64,000 nt of DNA, taken from the NCBI RefSeq assembly GCF_032918005.1, contig NZ_CP136628.1, forward strand, positions 3,643,501 to 3,707,500. Direction: 5' to 3'. The notes beneath the pieces are model-generated. The model ran no database searches, was not told where the DNA came from, and saw only the letters and a program-made list of their open reading frames with translations. This document shows, piece by piece, positions 53,681 to 63,539 of the stretch. How positions within the stretch are numbered: the stretch's first letter is position 1; every line of letters begins with the position of its first letter. Source of the stretch: Bradyrhizobium sp. NDS-1 (lineage in GTDB: Bacteria > Pseudomonadota > Alphaproteobacteria > Rhizobiales > Xanthobacteraceae). The translations under genes and the position numbers were made by a program.

Positions 53681-56179
53681 TTATTCCACGCTGGCGGTGC
53701 CGCGGCGCAAGTCGGCCTCGATCTGCAGGCGCGAGCCGCCGCCAAAGCGGGCGCGGTAGACCTGAAGATTCTCCATGATCCGCTGCACGTAATTGCGCGT
53801 CTCCGAGAACGGAATCAGCTCGACCCAATCGACTGCATCCACCTTCGGGTCCCGCGGGTCGCCGTAGCGATCGATCCACTTCTTCACGCTGCCGCGGCCG
53901 GCATTGTAAGCGGCAAAGGTCATGATGTAGGAGCCTCGGTAATCCTCGAGCAGTCCGCCGAGCTCGGCCGAGCCGAGCGTGGCGTTGTAGACCGAATCGT
54001 TCTTCAGCCGGCCCAGATCGTAAGTCGCGCCGTGCCGCTTGCAGACATAGCGCGCGGCGTCCGGCGTCACCTGCATCAGCCCATAGGCCTGCGCCGGCGA
54101 GACCACCGACGGGTTGAACGCGCTCTCCTGGCGCGCGATCGCGTAGATGATGCTGCGCTCGACCTCGGGCCCGATCGGCGTGAACTGCGGAATGCCGTTG
54201 ACGGGATAGGCGTAGAAGTCGAAGGGCAGGCCGCGGTTGAGCGCGGCCTTGCCGAGCAGCAGCATGCCGCGCGCGTCGCTGTAGCGCTGGGTCAGTTCGC
54301 CAAGACCGGCAAGCGCTTCGGGATCGCCGTTTTCACCCATGTCCGCGAGCAGCGGTATCGCCATCTCGCGCTCGTCGAGCTCGTAGAGCAAATGCGCGGC
54401 GCGCACGATCTCCAGCCGCTCGGCACCGCGCCCGCGCGGCTGGCTGTTGAGCTCGATCTGCGGCAGGCCGAGCTTTGCGCGTGCGAGCTGGCCGTAATAG
54501 CTGGTCGATTGTTCGGCAGCCCGCGCATAGGCGTTGCGCGCCTCCTGCTGGCGGCCCATCGCCTCCGCGGCGCGGCCCTGCCAATAGCCGGCGCGCGCCA
54601 GTGCGGTCGGATTGACACTGCCGACGCCGATGCGGGCGAAATGCTGCGCGGCGGCGGCGGGGTCGTTGAGGAAGCGCAGCGCGATCCACCCGGCGGTGAA
54701 CTCCTGCTCGGTCTTGTAGATGTCGCGCGAGGGCAGCGCGGCATCGCGCGCGATCAGATAGGCGCTGCGGAATTCCTCGGTGTCGATCATCTTGCGCGCC
54801 AGAAGGCGCCGCTCGATCCACCATTCGTCGAGATTGTGGAGCCGGCCCGGATCCTTGGGCGCGGACAGCATCAGCTGCGCCGCTTCCGCGAACTTCTCCT
54901 CGCGGCGCAGGAGCTGGATCTTGCTGAAGGTGAAGCCGGGATCGTTGTGCAGCTCGCGCGGCACGGCGTCGAGCAGTGCGCGCGCGTTCGGCGCTTTCTT
55001 GACGGCGGCGATGCGAGCTTTGGCGAGTGCGACATAGCCGGCGCCGAGGCGCTTTGCGGCGCGCAGCGCGGCCTCGTTCTCGCTGCCGTAGAGCAGCGTG
55101 TCCATCCGCGCCTTCTGATCGCCCGGCGTCAACAGGGCGCCGAACTGGTCGAGCGCGTTGTTCTCCGTGTCCTCCGACATCGGATCGCTGCGCCAGGCCT
55201 CGCGCACCAGCCGCTCGGCATTGGCGCGGTCGCCGCGGGCCAGCATCGCCTTGGCGAGCGTGAAGCGGCCCTTGGCGGAAATGGGGGACTCGTTCTCGAA
55301 CCACGACCACGCGACGGAATCGTCGCGCCTGTCGTCCCACATCGCAGCTTCGAGGCGCCGGCGCAGAAAGGTCTGCGACGGCCAGCTCGGATTGGCGGAG
55401 ATGAAGGCGCGGTAGCGCTCCACGGTCGCGCCATTGTCCTCGCTGCGCAGGATGATCCATTCCGCGAGTTTTCGCGCGACCGGATCCGAGATGCTTGCGC
55501 TCGCGTTGGTGGCTTCACCCGCCTTGCGCTTGCGCACGAGCTCGATGACGCTCTCCAGGGTCTCCTTGTCGCCCTGCGACGTCGACGACGTCGCAGCGAC
55601 CGCAGCCGGTATCACCGGCTTGCGCGGCGCTGCATGCTGGCGGGTGGCGGGCGCCAGCACCGGAGCTGCGATGGGCCTTGCGGCCGGGGCGGTCGGTCCG
55701 ACGGTGGCCGTCGAAGCCGGGGCGGGCGCTGGTTTGGGGGCCGAACCGCTGGCGGCGGGGTGCGGCTTCGGCGCCGTCGCCGCAGGCTTGGCTGCCGCCG
55801 CCGGATTCGCTGTTGCCGCAGGCTTGGCTGCTGCCGCGGGCTTCGCTGCCGCCGCGGGAGTCACTGCTGCCGCGGGCTTGGGCTTGTCCTTGGCGGGTTC
55901 CTTTCCGGTGTCCTTGGCAGCCTTCTTCCCGGCATCCTTGGCCGGGGCGCTGGCCGTGCCCTTGTTGGCGCCCTTGGCGGCATCCTTCGGCGTTTCCTTG
56001 GGTGCTTCCTTGCCGGCTCCCTTGGACTGGTTCTTGGCGACCGGCTTTGCGGAATTCTTCGCGTCCTCCGCCGTCGGCTCGTTGGGCTTGGCCAAAGCCG
56101 CACAGCCGACCGACAGCCCTGCCATCAGGCACACGACCAGACCGGTGGATCGCCAAGCGGCGCGAGGGAATGAGGTCAC
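53681..56179 (-). CDS. Soluble lytic murein transglycosylase (Slt70-like) with low-complexity N-terminal region
   Basis: An 832-residue envelope protein. An N-terminal hydrophobic stretch (about 10-28) exports it. Residues 40-190 are an Ala/Lys/Pro-rich spacer (KSAKPVAKN..., PKDAAKGANKG, KPAAAAKPAAT). The helical superhelix follows, and the catalytic domain near the C-terminus has IARQESAFNPSVVSPAQAYG with the Glu, then LMQVTPDAARY and AYNAGRGSVKKW. It cleaves glycan strands between MurNAc and GlcNAc. The long spacer may span the murein layer. Confidence 0.92.
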   Translation of the reverse strand: MTSFPRAAWRSTGLVVCLMAGLSVGCAALAKPNEPTAEDAKNSAKPVAKNQSKGAGKEAPKETPKDAAKGANKGTASAPAKDAGKKAAKDTGKEPAKDKPKPAAAVTPAAAAKPAAAAKPAATANPAAAAKPAATAPKPHPAASGSAPKPAPAPASTATVGPTAPAARPIAAPVLAPATRQHAAPRKPVIPAAVAATSSTSQGDKETLESVIELVRKRKAGEATNASASISDPVARKLAEWIILRSEDNGATVERYRAFISANPSWPSQTFLRRRLEAAMWDDRRDDSVAWSWFENESPISAKGRFTLAKAMLARGDRANAERLVREAWRSDPMSEDTENNALDQFGALLTPGDQKARMDTLLYGSENEAALRAAKRLGAGYVALAKARIAAVKKAPNARALLDAVPRELHNDPGFTFSKIQLLRREEKFAEAAQLMLSAPKDPGRLHNLDEWWIERRLLARKMIDTEEFRSAYLIARDAALPSRDIYKTEQEFTAGWIALRFLNDPAAAAQHFARIGVGSVNPTALARAGYWQGRAAEAMGRQQEARNAYARAAEQSTSYYGQLARAKLGLPQIELNSQPRGRGAERLEIVRAAHLLYELDEREMAIPLLADMGENGDPEALAGLGELTQRYSDARGMLLLGKAALNRGLPFDFYAYPVNGIPQFTPIGPEVERSIIYAIARQESAFNPSVVSPAQAYGLMQVTPDAARYVCKRHGATYDLGRLKNDSVYNATLGSAELGGLLEDYRGSYIMTFAAYNAGRGSVKKWIDRYGDPRDPKVDAVDWVELIPFSETRNYVQRIMENLQVYRARFGGGSRLQIEADLRRGTASVE

Positions 56180-56405
56180 GGGTTTCGTCGCCCCGAATCA
56201 GTCAAGTGGCTCAAGATCTATCTGTATTTGATTGAATATGCGGACAAAATACCAACAGCCGCTTACCGCGGGCCGATTTGCACCACCACCGCGGCAAAAT
56301 CGCGGCCTAAACGGTGCGTCACACGGAAGCGGGCCTTTTACCGGCGGGATAGACCCGATATGAATGGCGCTTGCTCGAGAGATAGCCGCGTACGGGAGGA
56401 AGTCC

Positions 56406-57296
56406 ATGGCAGCCAAGACGAAATTCCGGGGGTCGTTCACCGCCTTGGTCACGCCGTTCAAAAACGGTTCGCTGGACGAGGCCGCGTTCCGCTCGCTGGT
56501 CAACTGGCAGATTTCAGAGGGCACCAACGGCCTGGTCCCGGTCGGCACCACCGGCGAGAGCCCGACGCTCAGCCATGACGAGCACAAGAAGGTGGTCGAA
56601 TGGTGCATCGCGGAGGCCAAGGGGCGCGTGCCTGTCATCGCGGGGGCCGGCTCCAACTCGACGAAGGAGGCGATCGAACTCTCCCAGCACGCCGAGAAGG
56701 CGGGCGCGGACGCCGTGCTGGTGGTGACGCCCTATTACAACAAGCCGACGCAAGAAGGCATGTACCAGCACTTCAAGGCGATCAACGACGCGATCGGGAT
56801 TCCGATCATCATCTACAACATCCCGCCGCGCTCGGTGATCGACATGTCGGTCGACACCATGAAGCGGCTGTGGGAGCTGAAGAACATCGCCGGCGTCAAG
56901 GACGCCACCGCCAGCATGGTGCGCGTATCGCAGCAGCGCGCGGCGATGGGCGAGGAGTTCAACCAGCTCTCCGGCGAGGATGCCACCATCCTCGGCTACA
57001 TGGCCCATGGCGGCCACGGCTGCATCTCGGTCACCTCGAACGTCGCGCCGCGCCTGTGCTCGGAGTTCCAGGCGGCCTGGGCCAAGGGCGACGCCAAGGC
57101 GGCGCTCGCGATCCACGACAAGCTGATGCCGCTGCACAACAACCTCTTCATCGAGAGCAATCCGGCCCCGATCAAGTATGCGATGTCGCTGCTCGGCAAG
57201 CTGGACGAGACGCTGCGGCTGCCGATGGTACCGGTTTCCGAGCCGACCCGCGTTGCGGTCCGTAGTGCGATGGTGCACGCTGGCCTGATCAACTGA
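56406..57296 (+). CDS. dapA: 4-hydroxy-tetrahydrodipicolinate synthase
   Basis: A 296-residue TIM-barrel enzyme of lysine and diaminopimelate synthesis. Start [20 protein letters not shown] with GGGAGGAAG upstream. Schiff-base Lys in GVKDATA, Tyr in [10 protein letters not shown], and the pyruvate site [10 protein letters not shown] are visible. It is divergent from the transglycosylase gene, followed by mscL. The 226-base spacer should hold both promoters. Confidence 0.95.
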   Translation: MAAKTKFRGSFTALVTPFKNGSLDEAAFRSLVNWQISEGTNGLVPVGTTGESPTLSHDEHKKVVEWCIAEAKGRVPVIAGAGSNSTKEAIELSQHAEKAGADAVLVVTPYYNKPTQEGMYQHFKAINDAIGIPIIIYNIPPRSVIDMSVDTMKRLWELKNIAGVKDATASMVRVSQQRAAMGEEFNQLSGEDATILGYMAHGGHGCISVTSNVAPRLCSEFQAAWAKGDAKAALAIHDKLMPLHNNLFIESNPAPIKYAMSLLGKLDETLRLPMVPVSEPTRVAVRSAMVHAGLIN

Positions 57297-57319
57297 CGCG
57301 CTCGCATCGGGAGCCGTTC

Positions 57320-57760
57320 ATGAGCGTCGAGGAAAGGGGCACGCGCATGCTCAAGGAGTTCCGCGAATTCGCCATGAAGGGCAACGTCGTCGATCTCGCG
57401 GTCGGCGTCATCATCGGCGCGGCCTTCGGTGCCATCGTCACGTCGCTGGTCGGTGACATCATCATGCCGATCATCGGCGCGGTCACCGGAGGCCTCGACT
57501 TCTCGAACTACTTTGCCCCCTTGTCGAAGGCGGTCACCGCCACCAACTTAGCTGATGCGAAAAAACAAGGCGCCGTACTTGCTTACGGCAGCTTCCTGAC
57601 GCTGACGATCAACTTCATCATCGTCGCCTTCGTGTTGTTCCTGGTGATCCGCGCCATGAACACCTTGAAGCGCAAGGAGGAGGCCGCCCCCGCCGCTCCG
57701 GCGAAGCCGTCGGCCGAGGTCGAGCTGCTGACCGAAATCCGCGATCTCCTCAAGAAGTGA
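57320..57760 (+). CDS. mscL: Large-conductance mechanosensitive channel MscL
   Basis: A 146-residue inner-membrane channel. [20 protein letters not shown] is the N-terminal helix, followed by [20 protein letters not shown] (TM1 with the pore-lining Gly/Ala pattern) and [20 protein letters not shown] (TM2). The C-terminal helix [11 protein letters not shown] is the usual bundle. It protects against osmotic downshock. It lies 23 bases after dapA; an alternative start is at 57347. Confidence 0.95.
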   Translation: MSVEERGTRMLKEFREFAMKGNVVDLAVGVIIGAAFGAIVTSLVGDIIMPIIGAVTGGLDFSNYFAPLSKAVTATNLADAKKQGAVLAYGSFLTLTINFIIVAFVLFLVIRAMNTLKRKEEAAPAAPAKPSAEVELLTEIRDLLKK

Positions 57761-57819
57761 CGCGCGCGCTTCATCCGAACTGTTAGCTTCGCTGCGCATC
57801 TCGATCAGGTTTACCTGTC

Positions 57820-58293
57820 ATGGCCGATAAAAACGAACGTCCAATCAAGGTCATGGCGGAAAATCGCAAGGCCCGCTTCAACTATGCGATCGAGGACACG
57901 ATCGAGGCGGGCATTGCGCTGACCGGTACCGAGGTCAAGTCGATCCGCAACGGCAAGAGCACGATTGCGGAATCCTACGCCGATTCCAAGGACGGCGAGA
58001 TCTGGCTGATCAACGCCACCATCCCCGAATATCTGCAAGGCAACCGTTTCAATCACGAGCCCAAGCGGCCGCGGAAATTGTTGCTCCACCGCCGGCAGAT
58101 CAACAAGCTGATGGGCGCGGTCGATCGCGAGGGCATGACGCTGATCCCGCTGAAGCTCTATTTCAACGAGCGTGGGCGCGCCAAGCTGCAGCTCGCGGTT
58201 GCAAAGGGCAAGAAGCTGCACGACAAGCGCGAGACCGAGAAGAAGCGCGACTGGAGCCGGGAGAAGGGGCGCCTGATGCGGGCGAGGGGCTGA
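57820..58293 (+). CDS. smpB: SsrA-binding protein SmpB
   Basis: A 157-residue protein that delivers tmRNA to stalled ribosomes. Visible: [39 protein letters not shown], and the basic C-terminal tail [20 protein letters not shown]. It follows mscL by 59 bases and is nearly joined to the peroxiredoxin gene (5 bases). It works with rnr (18324) on trapped mRNAs. No tmRNA gene was seen in this window. Confidence 0.96.
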   Translation: MADKNERPIKVMAENRKARFNYAIEDTIEAGIALTGTEVKSIRNGKSTIAESYADSKDGEIWLINATIPEYLQGNRFNHEPKRPRKLLLHRRQINKLMGAVDREGMTLIPLKLYFNERGRAKLQLAVAKGKKLHDKRETEKKRDWSREKGRLMRARG

Positions 58294-58298
58294 CGAAA

Positions 58299-58883
58299 AT
58301 GGCGCAGCGGAACCTGCTCGAGGTCGATTGGACCCAGATTCCGGCGCCCGAAGACGACGGCGGTGCCGCCCATCTCGTGGGTATGATTTTGCCTCCGATC
58401 GGCTTGCTCGCGACCGACGACACGTCGGTCACGCTGTCGGCACTGCGCGGTCGCACCGTGGTGTTCGCCTATCCGCGCACGGGCGAGCCCGGCAAGATCG
58501 CACTGGTCGACGATTGGGACATGATCCCGGGTGCGCGCGGTTGCACGCCGCAGACGTGTGCGTTTCGCGATCTGTTTGCCGAGTTGAAGGCCGCGGGTGC
58601 CGCCCACGTGTTCGGCCTCTCGACCCAGAGCAATGAGTACCAGACCGAGATGGCCTCACGGCTGCATCTGCCGTTTCCGGTGCTGTCGGACGAGAAGCTG
58701 GCGCTGACGCGCGCGCTGAAGCTGCCGACGATGGACGTCGCGGGCCTGACGCTGATCAAGCGCCTCGCGCTCGTGATCGACGACGCACGCATCACGCATG
58801 TGTTCTATCCGGTGTTTCCGCCCGACCGGAACGCCGGCGACGTGCTGGACTGGCTGAAGGCCCATCCGGCAAAGCCCGCCTAA
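58299..58883 (+). CDS. Peroxiredoxin (AhpC/TSA, BCP-like)
   Basis: A 194-residue thiol peroxidase. The peroxidatic Cys is in ARGCTPQTCAFRDLFAEL, the typical BCP-like CxxxxC pair, and DDWDMIPG precedes it. It removes hydroperoxides. It starts 5 bases after the smpB stop and probably shares its transcript. Its TAA runs into a palindromic repeat at 58882. Confidence 0.88.
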   Translation: MAQRNLLEVDWTQIPAPEDDGGAAHLVGMILPPIGLLATDDTSVTLSALRGRTVVFAYPRTGEPGKIALVDDWDMIPGARGCTPQTCAFRDLFAELKAAGAAHVFGLSTQSNEYQTEMASRLHLPFPVLSDEKLALTRALKLPTMDVAGLTLIKRLALVIDDARITHVFYPVFPPDRNAGDVLDWLKAHPAKPA

Positions 58884-58980
58884 AGCGCGATGCGATTAGG
58901 ATGAATCGCCATCGCGCTTTAGGTTGTTGTTTAAGCATGATCTTTTCGGAAAACCGCTGAGCACTTTTCCGGATCATGCT
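58882..58980. repeat. Composite palindromic repeat, copy 2
   Basis: First part AAAGCGCGA...TCGCGCTTT (58882-58920) is a hairpin; the second part (58934-58980) is the same 47-base core as 53098-53144 but reversed. The element begins in the stop codon of the peroxiredoxin gene and ends exactly against the stop codon of the uracil-DNA glycosylase gene, so it fills this convergent gap. Confidence 0.88.
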
Positions 58981-59655
58981 TTAGTCGAGATCCGCCTTCA
59001 CCTTCGCGAACACCGATCGGAACATGTCGGCCGTCAATACGCCCGTATTCGTGTTGTAGCGCGAGCAGTGATAGCTGTCGTAGAGCTTGAACGGGCCGGC
59101 CTGATGCACGGCGCCATGCCCGAAGGGGGCCTGAGAGGCCTTCAGCTTCAGCGGCTTGAGCACGCTGTCGTGCGCAATTCGTCCGAGCGCGATGATCGCG
59201 CGCAGCTTCGGCATCGTCTCCAGATTTGCGACCAGAAACTGCCGGCAGGTATTGATCTCCACCGGCAGCGGCTTGTTCTGCGGCGGCACGCAATGCACGG
59301 CGTTGGCGATCCGGCAGTCGATCAGCTTCAGGCCGTCATCGGGACGCGCCTGATACGTGCCCTTGGCAAATCCGTATTCGAGCAGCGTGGCATAGAGCAG
59401 GTCGCCGGCATAGTCGCCGGTGAAGGGCCGCCCCGTGCGGTTGGCGCCCTGCATTCCCGGCGCGAGGCCGACGATCAAAAGGCGCGCCTTGATGTCGCCG
59501 AAGGGCGCGACCGGTGCATTGTGCCACAACGGCTCGCGCGCCCGGTTCGCCTCGCGAAAGGCGACCAGGCGCGGACAGAGCGGACAATCGCGGTCGGGAA
59601 CGACGGTGGAAGGCTGGCGGCTTGACGGGGCCGCCTCACTCCTCGAAGTCGTCAT
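58981..59655 (-). CDS. Uracil-DNA glycosylase family 5 (UdgB type)
   Basis: A 224-residue protein. Motif 1, GLAPGMQGANRTGRPFTGDY, is the family 5 signature; the second motif YHCSRYNTNTG has the His and Asn-like site. A cysteine cluster (DRDCPLCPRL and later Cys) suggests the family's Fe-S cluster. It removes uracil, hypoxanthine or deaminated bases. The start overlaps the NYN gene's end by 20 bases, so the two are coupled. Confidence 0.9.
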   Translation of the reverse strand: MTTSRSEAAPSSRQPSTVVPDRDCPLCPRLVAFREANRAREPLWHNAPVAPFGDIKARLLIVGLAPGMQGANRTGRPFTGDYAGDLLYATLLEYGFAKGTYQARPDDGLKLIDCRIANAVHCVPPQNKPLPVEINTCRQFLVANLETMPKLRAIIALGRIAHDSVLKPLKLKASQAPFGHGAVHQAGPFKLYDSYHCSRYNTNTGVLTADMFRSVFAKVKADLD

Positions 59656-60280
59656 CGCCCCTCGGCGCCATCGTGGTTGCGCGCTGGAGGAATTGCGGGG
59701 CGTGGTGGCGTTCGCCACGCTCACCGCGGTCACGCGGGGCGGGGCGTTCGGACGGATCGCGGCCGAGCTTGGATTGCAGCTCGACGAGGTCGGTGAAGAC
59801 GTCGGCCTGGCGGCGCAGCTCGTCGGCGATCATGGGCGGCTGGCTGGCGATGGTGGAGATCACGGTGACCCGCACGCCGCGGCGCTGCACGGCCTCGACC
59901 AGGGAGCGGAAGTCGCCGTCACCGGAGAACAGCACCATCTGGTCGATGTGCTCGGCGAGCTCCATGGCATCCACGGCGAGCTCGATATCCATGTTGCCCT
60001 TGACCTTGCGGCGGCCGGAGGCGTCGATGAACTCCTTGGTCGCCTTGGTGACGACCGTGTAGCCGTTGTAGTCCAGCCAGTCGATCAACGGGCGGATCGA
60101 GGAGTACTCCTGATCCTCGATGATCGCGGTGTAGTAGAAAGCCCGCAACAACGTACCGCGGCTCTGAAATTCCTTCAGCAGGCGCTTGTAATCGATGTCG
60201 AAGCCCAGAGTTTTCGCCGTCGCATAGAGATTGGCTCCGTCGATGAAGAGCGCGATCTTGTCGGTAGAGGAAGGTGACAT
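59636..60280 (-). CDS. NYN domain ribonuclease-like protein (LabA/DUF88 family)
   Basis: A 214-residue protein. The PIN-like fold has acidic residues in IALFIDGANLYATAKTLG, then MDIELAVDAMELAEHIDQMV and LFSGDGDFRSLVEAVQRRGV, the NYN pattern of metal-binding Asp. The C-terminal 45 residues are charged and disordered (RDRGERGERHHAPQ). It likely acts on RNA. It is transcribed with the UDG gene, whose start it overlaps by 20 bases. Confidence 0.9.
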   Translation of the reverse strand: MSPSSTDKIALFIDGANLYATAKTLGFDIDYKRLLKEFQSRGTLLRAFYYTAIIEDQEYSSIRPLIDWLDYNGYTVVTKATKEFIDASGRRKVKGNMDIELAVDAMELAEHIDQMVLFSGDGDFRSLVEAVQRRGVRVTVISTIASQPPMIADELRRQADVFTDLVELQSKLGRDPSERPAPRDRGERGERHHAPQFLQRATTMAPRGDDDFEE

Positions 60281-60530
60281 TCAGTTTGCTCGCGTAGAGT
60301 TCGTGATTGATCGTTTATTGTTGGCGCGGCGACAGCAGGCCGCGCATTTCTAAAGTGCCGCTAGGACCCGTCGAAACCGTAAATCCGGAGAAGTCGGGGC
60401 AATCAAGGTATAGTTATGGCGGACTTTCATATCTCCGGCGCCGCCCTCAATGGCAGCCCGGGAAACCACCCATCCCAGCCCCAATGTGGGGGTACCAGAG
60501 CCGTTTGGCGAGGCCAAATCACAAATTGGC

Positions 60531-60558
60531 CTTGCGAAACCGTCCCGGCCCCTATAAC
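60531..60558 (+). promoter_or_regulatory. Candidate promoter for rpoZ
   Basis: CTTGCG (60531-60536) and TATAAC (60553-60558) with 16 bases between, about 52 bases before the rpoZ start. The match to the housekeeping sigma consensus is fair. The 329-base gap 60281-60609 between the divergent NYN and rpoZ genes shows no other gene. Confidence 0.42.
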
Positions 60559-60609
60559 TAGCCCCAATCATCCACATATTTCGTCCCACCCACAACGGAG
60601 CGACAGTCC

Positions 60610-61002
60610 ATGGCTCGCGTCACCGTAGAAGATTGTATCGACAAGGTCGACAACCGGTTTGACTTGGTCCTGCTGGCCGCCCACCGTGCCCGCATGATCT
60701 CGTCCGGTTCACAACTAACGGTTGACCGCGATAACGACAAGAACCCTGTTGTGTCTTTGCGCGAAATTGCCGAGACGACCATTTCGCCTGAGGACCTCCG
60801 CGAGGAGTTGGTGCACTCGCTCCAGAAGTTCGTCGAGGTCGACGAGCCCGAGCCGGATACGGTGCCGCTGATCGGTTCCGCGGGTGCAAGCGTCGATGCG
60901 GACGATACCGAAGTCGCCGTCGAGCGCATGACCGAAGAGGAGCTCCTGAAGGGTCTCGAAGGCCTCGCGCCGCCCGAGGAGCAGCCCGAGGAAGACGAGT
61001 AA
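60610..61002 (+). CDS. rpoZ: DNA-directed RNA polymerase omega subunit
   Basis: A 130-residue subunit that assists beta' folding. Start [20 protein letters not shown], then [15 protein letters not shown] with the typical R-A-R motif, followed by a long acidic tail ([20 protein letters not shown]). Longer than the E. coli form (91), as usual in rhizobia. It precedes rsh, the usual alphaproteobacterial neighbour; omega also matters for ppGpp binding in some bacteria. Confidence 0.95.
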   Translation: MARVTVEDCIDKVDNRFDLVLLAAHRARMISSGSQLTVDRDNDKNPVVSLREIAETTISPEDLREELVHSLQKFVEVDEPEPDTVPLIGSAGASVDADDTEVAVERMTEEELLKGLEGLAPPEEQPEEDE

Positions 61003-61040
61003 ATCGTCGGTCGCGATCGTCGACTTCCTGTGATTTCATC

Positions 61041-61078
61041 AAAGGCCCGAACGGTTGTTCGGGCCTTTGCTTTTGTTG
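61041..61078 (+). terminator. Rho-independent terminator of rpoZ
   Basis: AAAGGCCCGAAC-GGTT-GTTCGGGCCTTT (61041-61068), a perfect 12-base stem, then GCTTTTGTTG. It separates rpoZ from rsh, so rsh probably has its own promoter. Confidence 0.9.
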
Positions 61079-61208
61079 ACGTTTTCGTGGTTACCATGGC
61101 GTCGTCGCTGGCGATGCGTCCTGTCACCGAATTGATCGGACACGAGCGCGATCGGAGCTAAGATGGAATGGAGCGGGCTGCTTAGGGCCCGTTTGAAGGC
61201 AGGACGGC

Positions 61209-63494
61209 ATGGTATATCGGCGCCGCAGATCCACGCAGATGCAGGCCGCAACCGAATCGGTTGCAGTGGCCCCGACTGCGCCGGTCGCCCGCCCGGCCAA
61301 GCCCCGCGCGCGGATGATGCGTCAATATGACCTCGTCGAGCGCGTCCGGTCCTACAATCCCAACACCAACGAAGACCTGCTGAACCGCGCCTATGTCTAT
61401 GCCATGAAGGCGCATGGCTCGCAGACCCGCGCCTCGGGCGATCCGTATTTCTCGCACCCGCTCGAAGTGGCAGCGATTCTCACCGACCTGAAGCTCGATG
61501 ACGCCACCATCGTGGCCGCGCTGCTCCACGACACGATCGAGGATACCGAAGCGACACGGGCCGAGATCGACCAGATCTTCGGGCCGGAGATCGGCGCCCT
61601 GGTCGAGGGCCTGACCAAGCTGAAGCGGCTCGAACTGGTGTCGCGGGAGGCCAAGCAGGCCGAAAACCTGCGCAAATTGTTGCTGGCCATTGCCGACGAT
61701 GTCCGCGTGCTTCTGGTCAAGCTCGCCGACCGCCTGCACAACATGCGCACGCTGGACTTCGTGCCGACGGATTCGCGCAGGCGCATCGCCGAGGAGACGC
61801 TCGACATCTATGCGCCGCTGGCGGGGCGCATGGGCATGCAGGAAATGCGCGAGGAGCTGGAGGATCTGTCCTTCCGCACCCTCGATCCCGAAGCCTATTC
61901 GGTCGTGATGCAGCGTCTCGACGCGCTGGCCGAACGCAACCGCAATCTGATCGGCGAGATCGAGGACCAGCTCTCCAACAATCTGCGCCACCGGGGCTTG
62001 GGAGCGCGGGTCTATGGCCGCCGCAAGAAGCCGTTCTCGATCTGGACCAAGATGGAGCGCAAGTCGGTCGGCTTCGAGCAATTGTCCGACATTTTCGGCT
62101 TCCGCCTCGTCGTCAACGACATCGAGGCCTGCTATCGCGCGCTCGGCATCGTCCACACCACCTGGCCGGTCGTGCCGGGGCGCTTCAAGGACTACATCTC
62201 GACGCCGAAGCAGAACGACTACCGTTCGATCCACACCACGGTGATCGGCCCGGGTAACCAGCGCGTCGAGCTGCAGATCCGCACCGAGGCGATGGACCAG
62301 ATCGCCGAGCGCGGCATCGCCGCGCACGTCTTCTACAAGGAAGGCGTCGGCTCGCCGACCGAATTTCTCAAGCGCGAGTCCAACGCGTTCGCCTGGCTGC
62401 GCCACACCATCGGTATTCTCTCGGAGAGCGCCAACCCGGAGGAATTCCTCGAGCACACCAAGCTCGAGCTGTTCCACGACCAGGTGTTCTGCTTCACCCC
62501 CAAGGGCAAGCTGATCGCGCTGCCGCGCCACGCCAACGTGATCGACTTCGCCTATGCCGTGCATACCGACGTGGGCAACAGCGCGGTGGGCTGCAAGATC
62601 AACGGCCAGTTCGCGCCGCTGTCCTCGGAGCTCCAGAACGGCGACGAGGTCGAGGTGCTGACCTCGGAGGCACAATCGGCACCGCCTTCGGCATGGGAAA
62701 CGCTTGCGGTCACCGGCAAGGCGCGCGCCGCGATCCGCCGCGCCACGCGCACCGCCGTGCGAGATCAATATGCCGGTCTCGGCCGGCGCATCGTGGAGCG
62801 CCTGTTCGAGCGCGCCAAGATCGAATATGCCGACGACAAGCTCAAGGGCGCGCTGCCGCGGCTCGCGCGCACCTCCATCGAGGACGTGATGGCGGCGGTG
62901 GGGCGCGGCGAGATCAAGGCCTCCCACGTCGCGCGTGCGATGTACCCCGACTACAAGGAGGAGCGCATCGCGCGCTACGGCGTCAAGAAGGGGCTCGCCG
63001 CCAAGCTCAAGGAGAAGTCGTCGGAGGCGCCGCGCAGCCCGGTCGCGATCCCGATCCGCGGCATCAACTCCGACCTGCCGATCAAGTTTGCCCCGAACGG
63101 CGGCGCGGTGCCCGGCGATCGCATCGTCGGCATCGTCACGCCGGGCGAGGGCATCACGATCTATCCGATCCAGGCGCCCGCGCTGAAGGATTTCGAGGAG
63201 GAGCCGGAACGCTGGCTCGATGTGCGCTGGGACATCGAGGACTCCGCGCCGCAGCGCTTCCCGGCCCGCATCAAGGTCGAGAACGTCAACGAGCCCGGGG
63301 CGCTGGCGCAGATCGCGACCGTGATCGCCGAGCACGACGGCAACATCGACAATATCAGCATGCAGCGCCGCTCACCCGATTTCACGGAGACGACGATCGA
63401 TCTCGAAGTCTACGATCTGAAGCACCTCAGCGCGATCCTGGCGCAACTGCGCGCGAAGGCGGTCGTCGCCAAAGTCGAACGTGTTAATGGATAG
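61209..63494 (+). CDS. rsh: Bifunctional (p)ppGpp synthetase/hydrolase RelA/SpoT (RSH)
   Basis: A 761-residue stringent-response enzyme. The HD hydrolase domain has FSHPLEVAAIL and HDTIEDTEA, then KLADRLHNMRTL. The synthetase domain has GRRKKPFSIWTKM, then RFKDYISTPKQNDYRSIHTT. TGS (PKGKLIALPRHANVIDFAYA) and a C-terminal ACT domain follow. All residues of a working hydrolase and synthetase are seen. The start MVYRRRRSTQMQAATES gives a 35-residue N-terminal extension; an alternative start lies near 61315. Confidence 0.95.
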   Translation: MVYRRRRSTQMQAATESVAVAPTAPVARPAKPRARMMRQYDLVERVRSYNPNTNEDLLNRAYVYAMKAHGSQTRASGDPYFSHPLEVAAILTDLKLDDATIVAALLHDTIEDTEATRAEIDQIFGPEIGALVEGLTKLKRLELVSREAKQAENLRKLLLAIADDVRVLLVKLADRLHNMRTLDFVPTDSRRRIAEETLDIYAPLAGRMGMQEMREELEDLSFRTLDPEAYSVVMQRLDALAERNRNLIGEIEDQLSNNLRHRGLGARVYGRRKKPFSIWTKMERKSVGFEQLSDIFGFRLVVNDIEACYRALGIVHTTWPVVPGRFKDYISTPKQNDYRSIHTTVIGPGNQRVELQIRTEAMDQIAERGIAAHVFYKEGVGSPTEFLKRESNAFAWLRHTIGILSESANPEEFLEHTKLELFHDQVFCFTPKGKLIALPRHANVIDFAYAVHTDVGNSAVGCKINGQFAPLSSELQNGDEVEVLTSEAQSAPPSAWETLAVTGKARAAIRRATRTAVRDQYAGLGRRIVERLFERAKIEYADDKLKGALPRLARTSIEDVMAAVGRGEIKASHVARAMYPDYKEERIARYGVKKGLAAKLKEKSSEAPRSPVAIPIRGINSDLPIKFAPNGGAVPGDRIVGIVTPGEGITIYPIQAPALKDFEEEPERWLDVRWDIEDSAPQRFPARIKVENVNEPGALAQIATVIAEHDGNIDNISMQRRSPDFTETTIDLEVYDLKHLSAILAQLRAKAVVAKVERVNG

Positions 63495-63539
63495 GCGCAT
63501 CCCGCATGCGCCGGTCTCTCTGATTTCGTGAGTTCTGAA

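Noticed and set aside
53555..56173. 872-codon plus-strand frame over the transglycosylase gene
   Set aside because: Antisense shadow; Arg/Gly-rich composition only.
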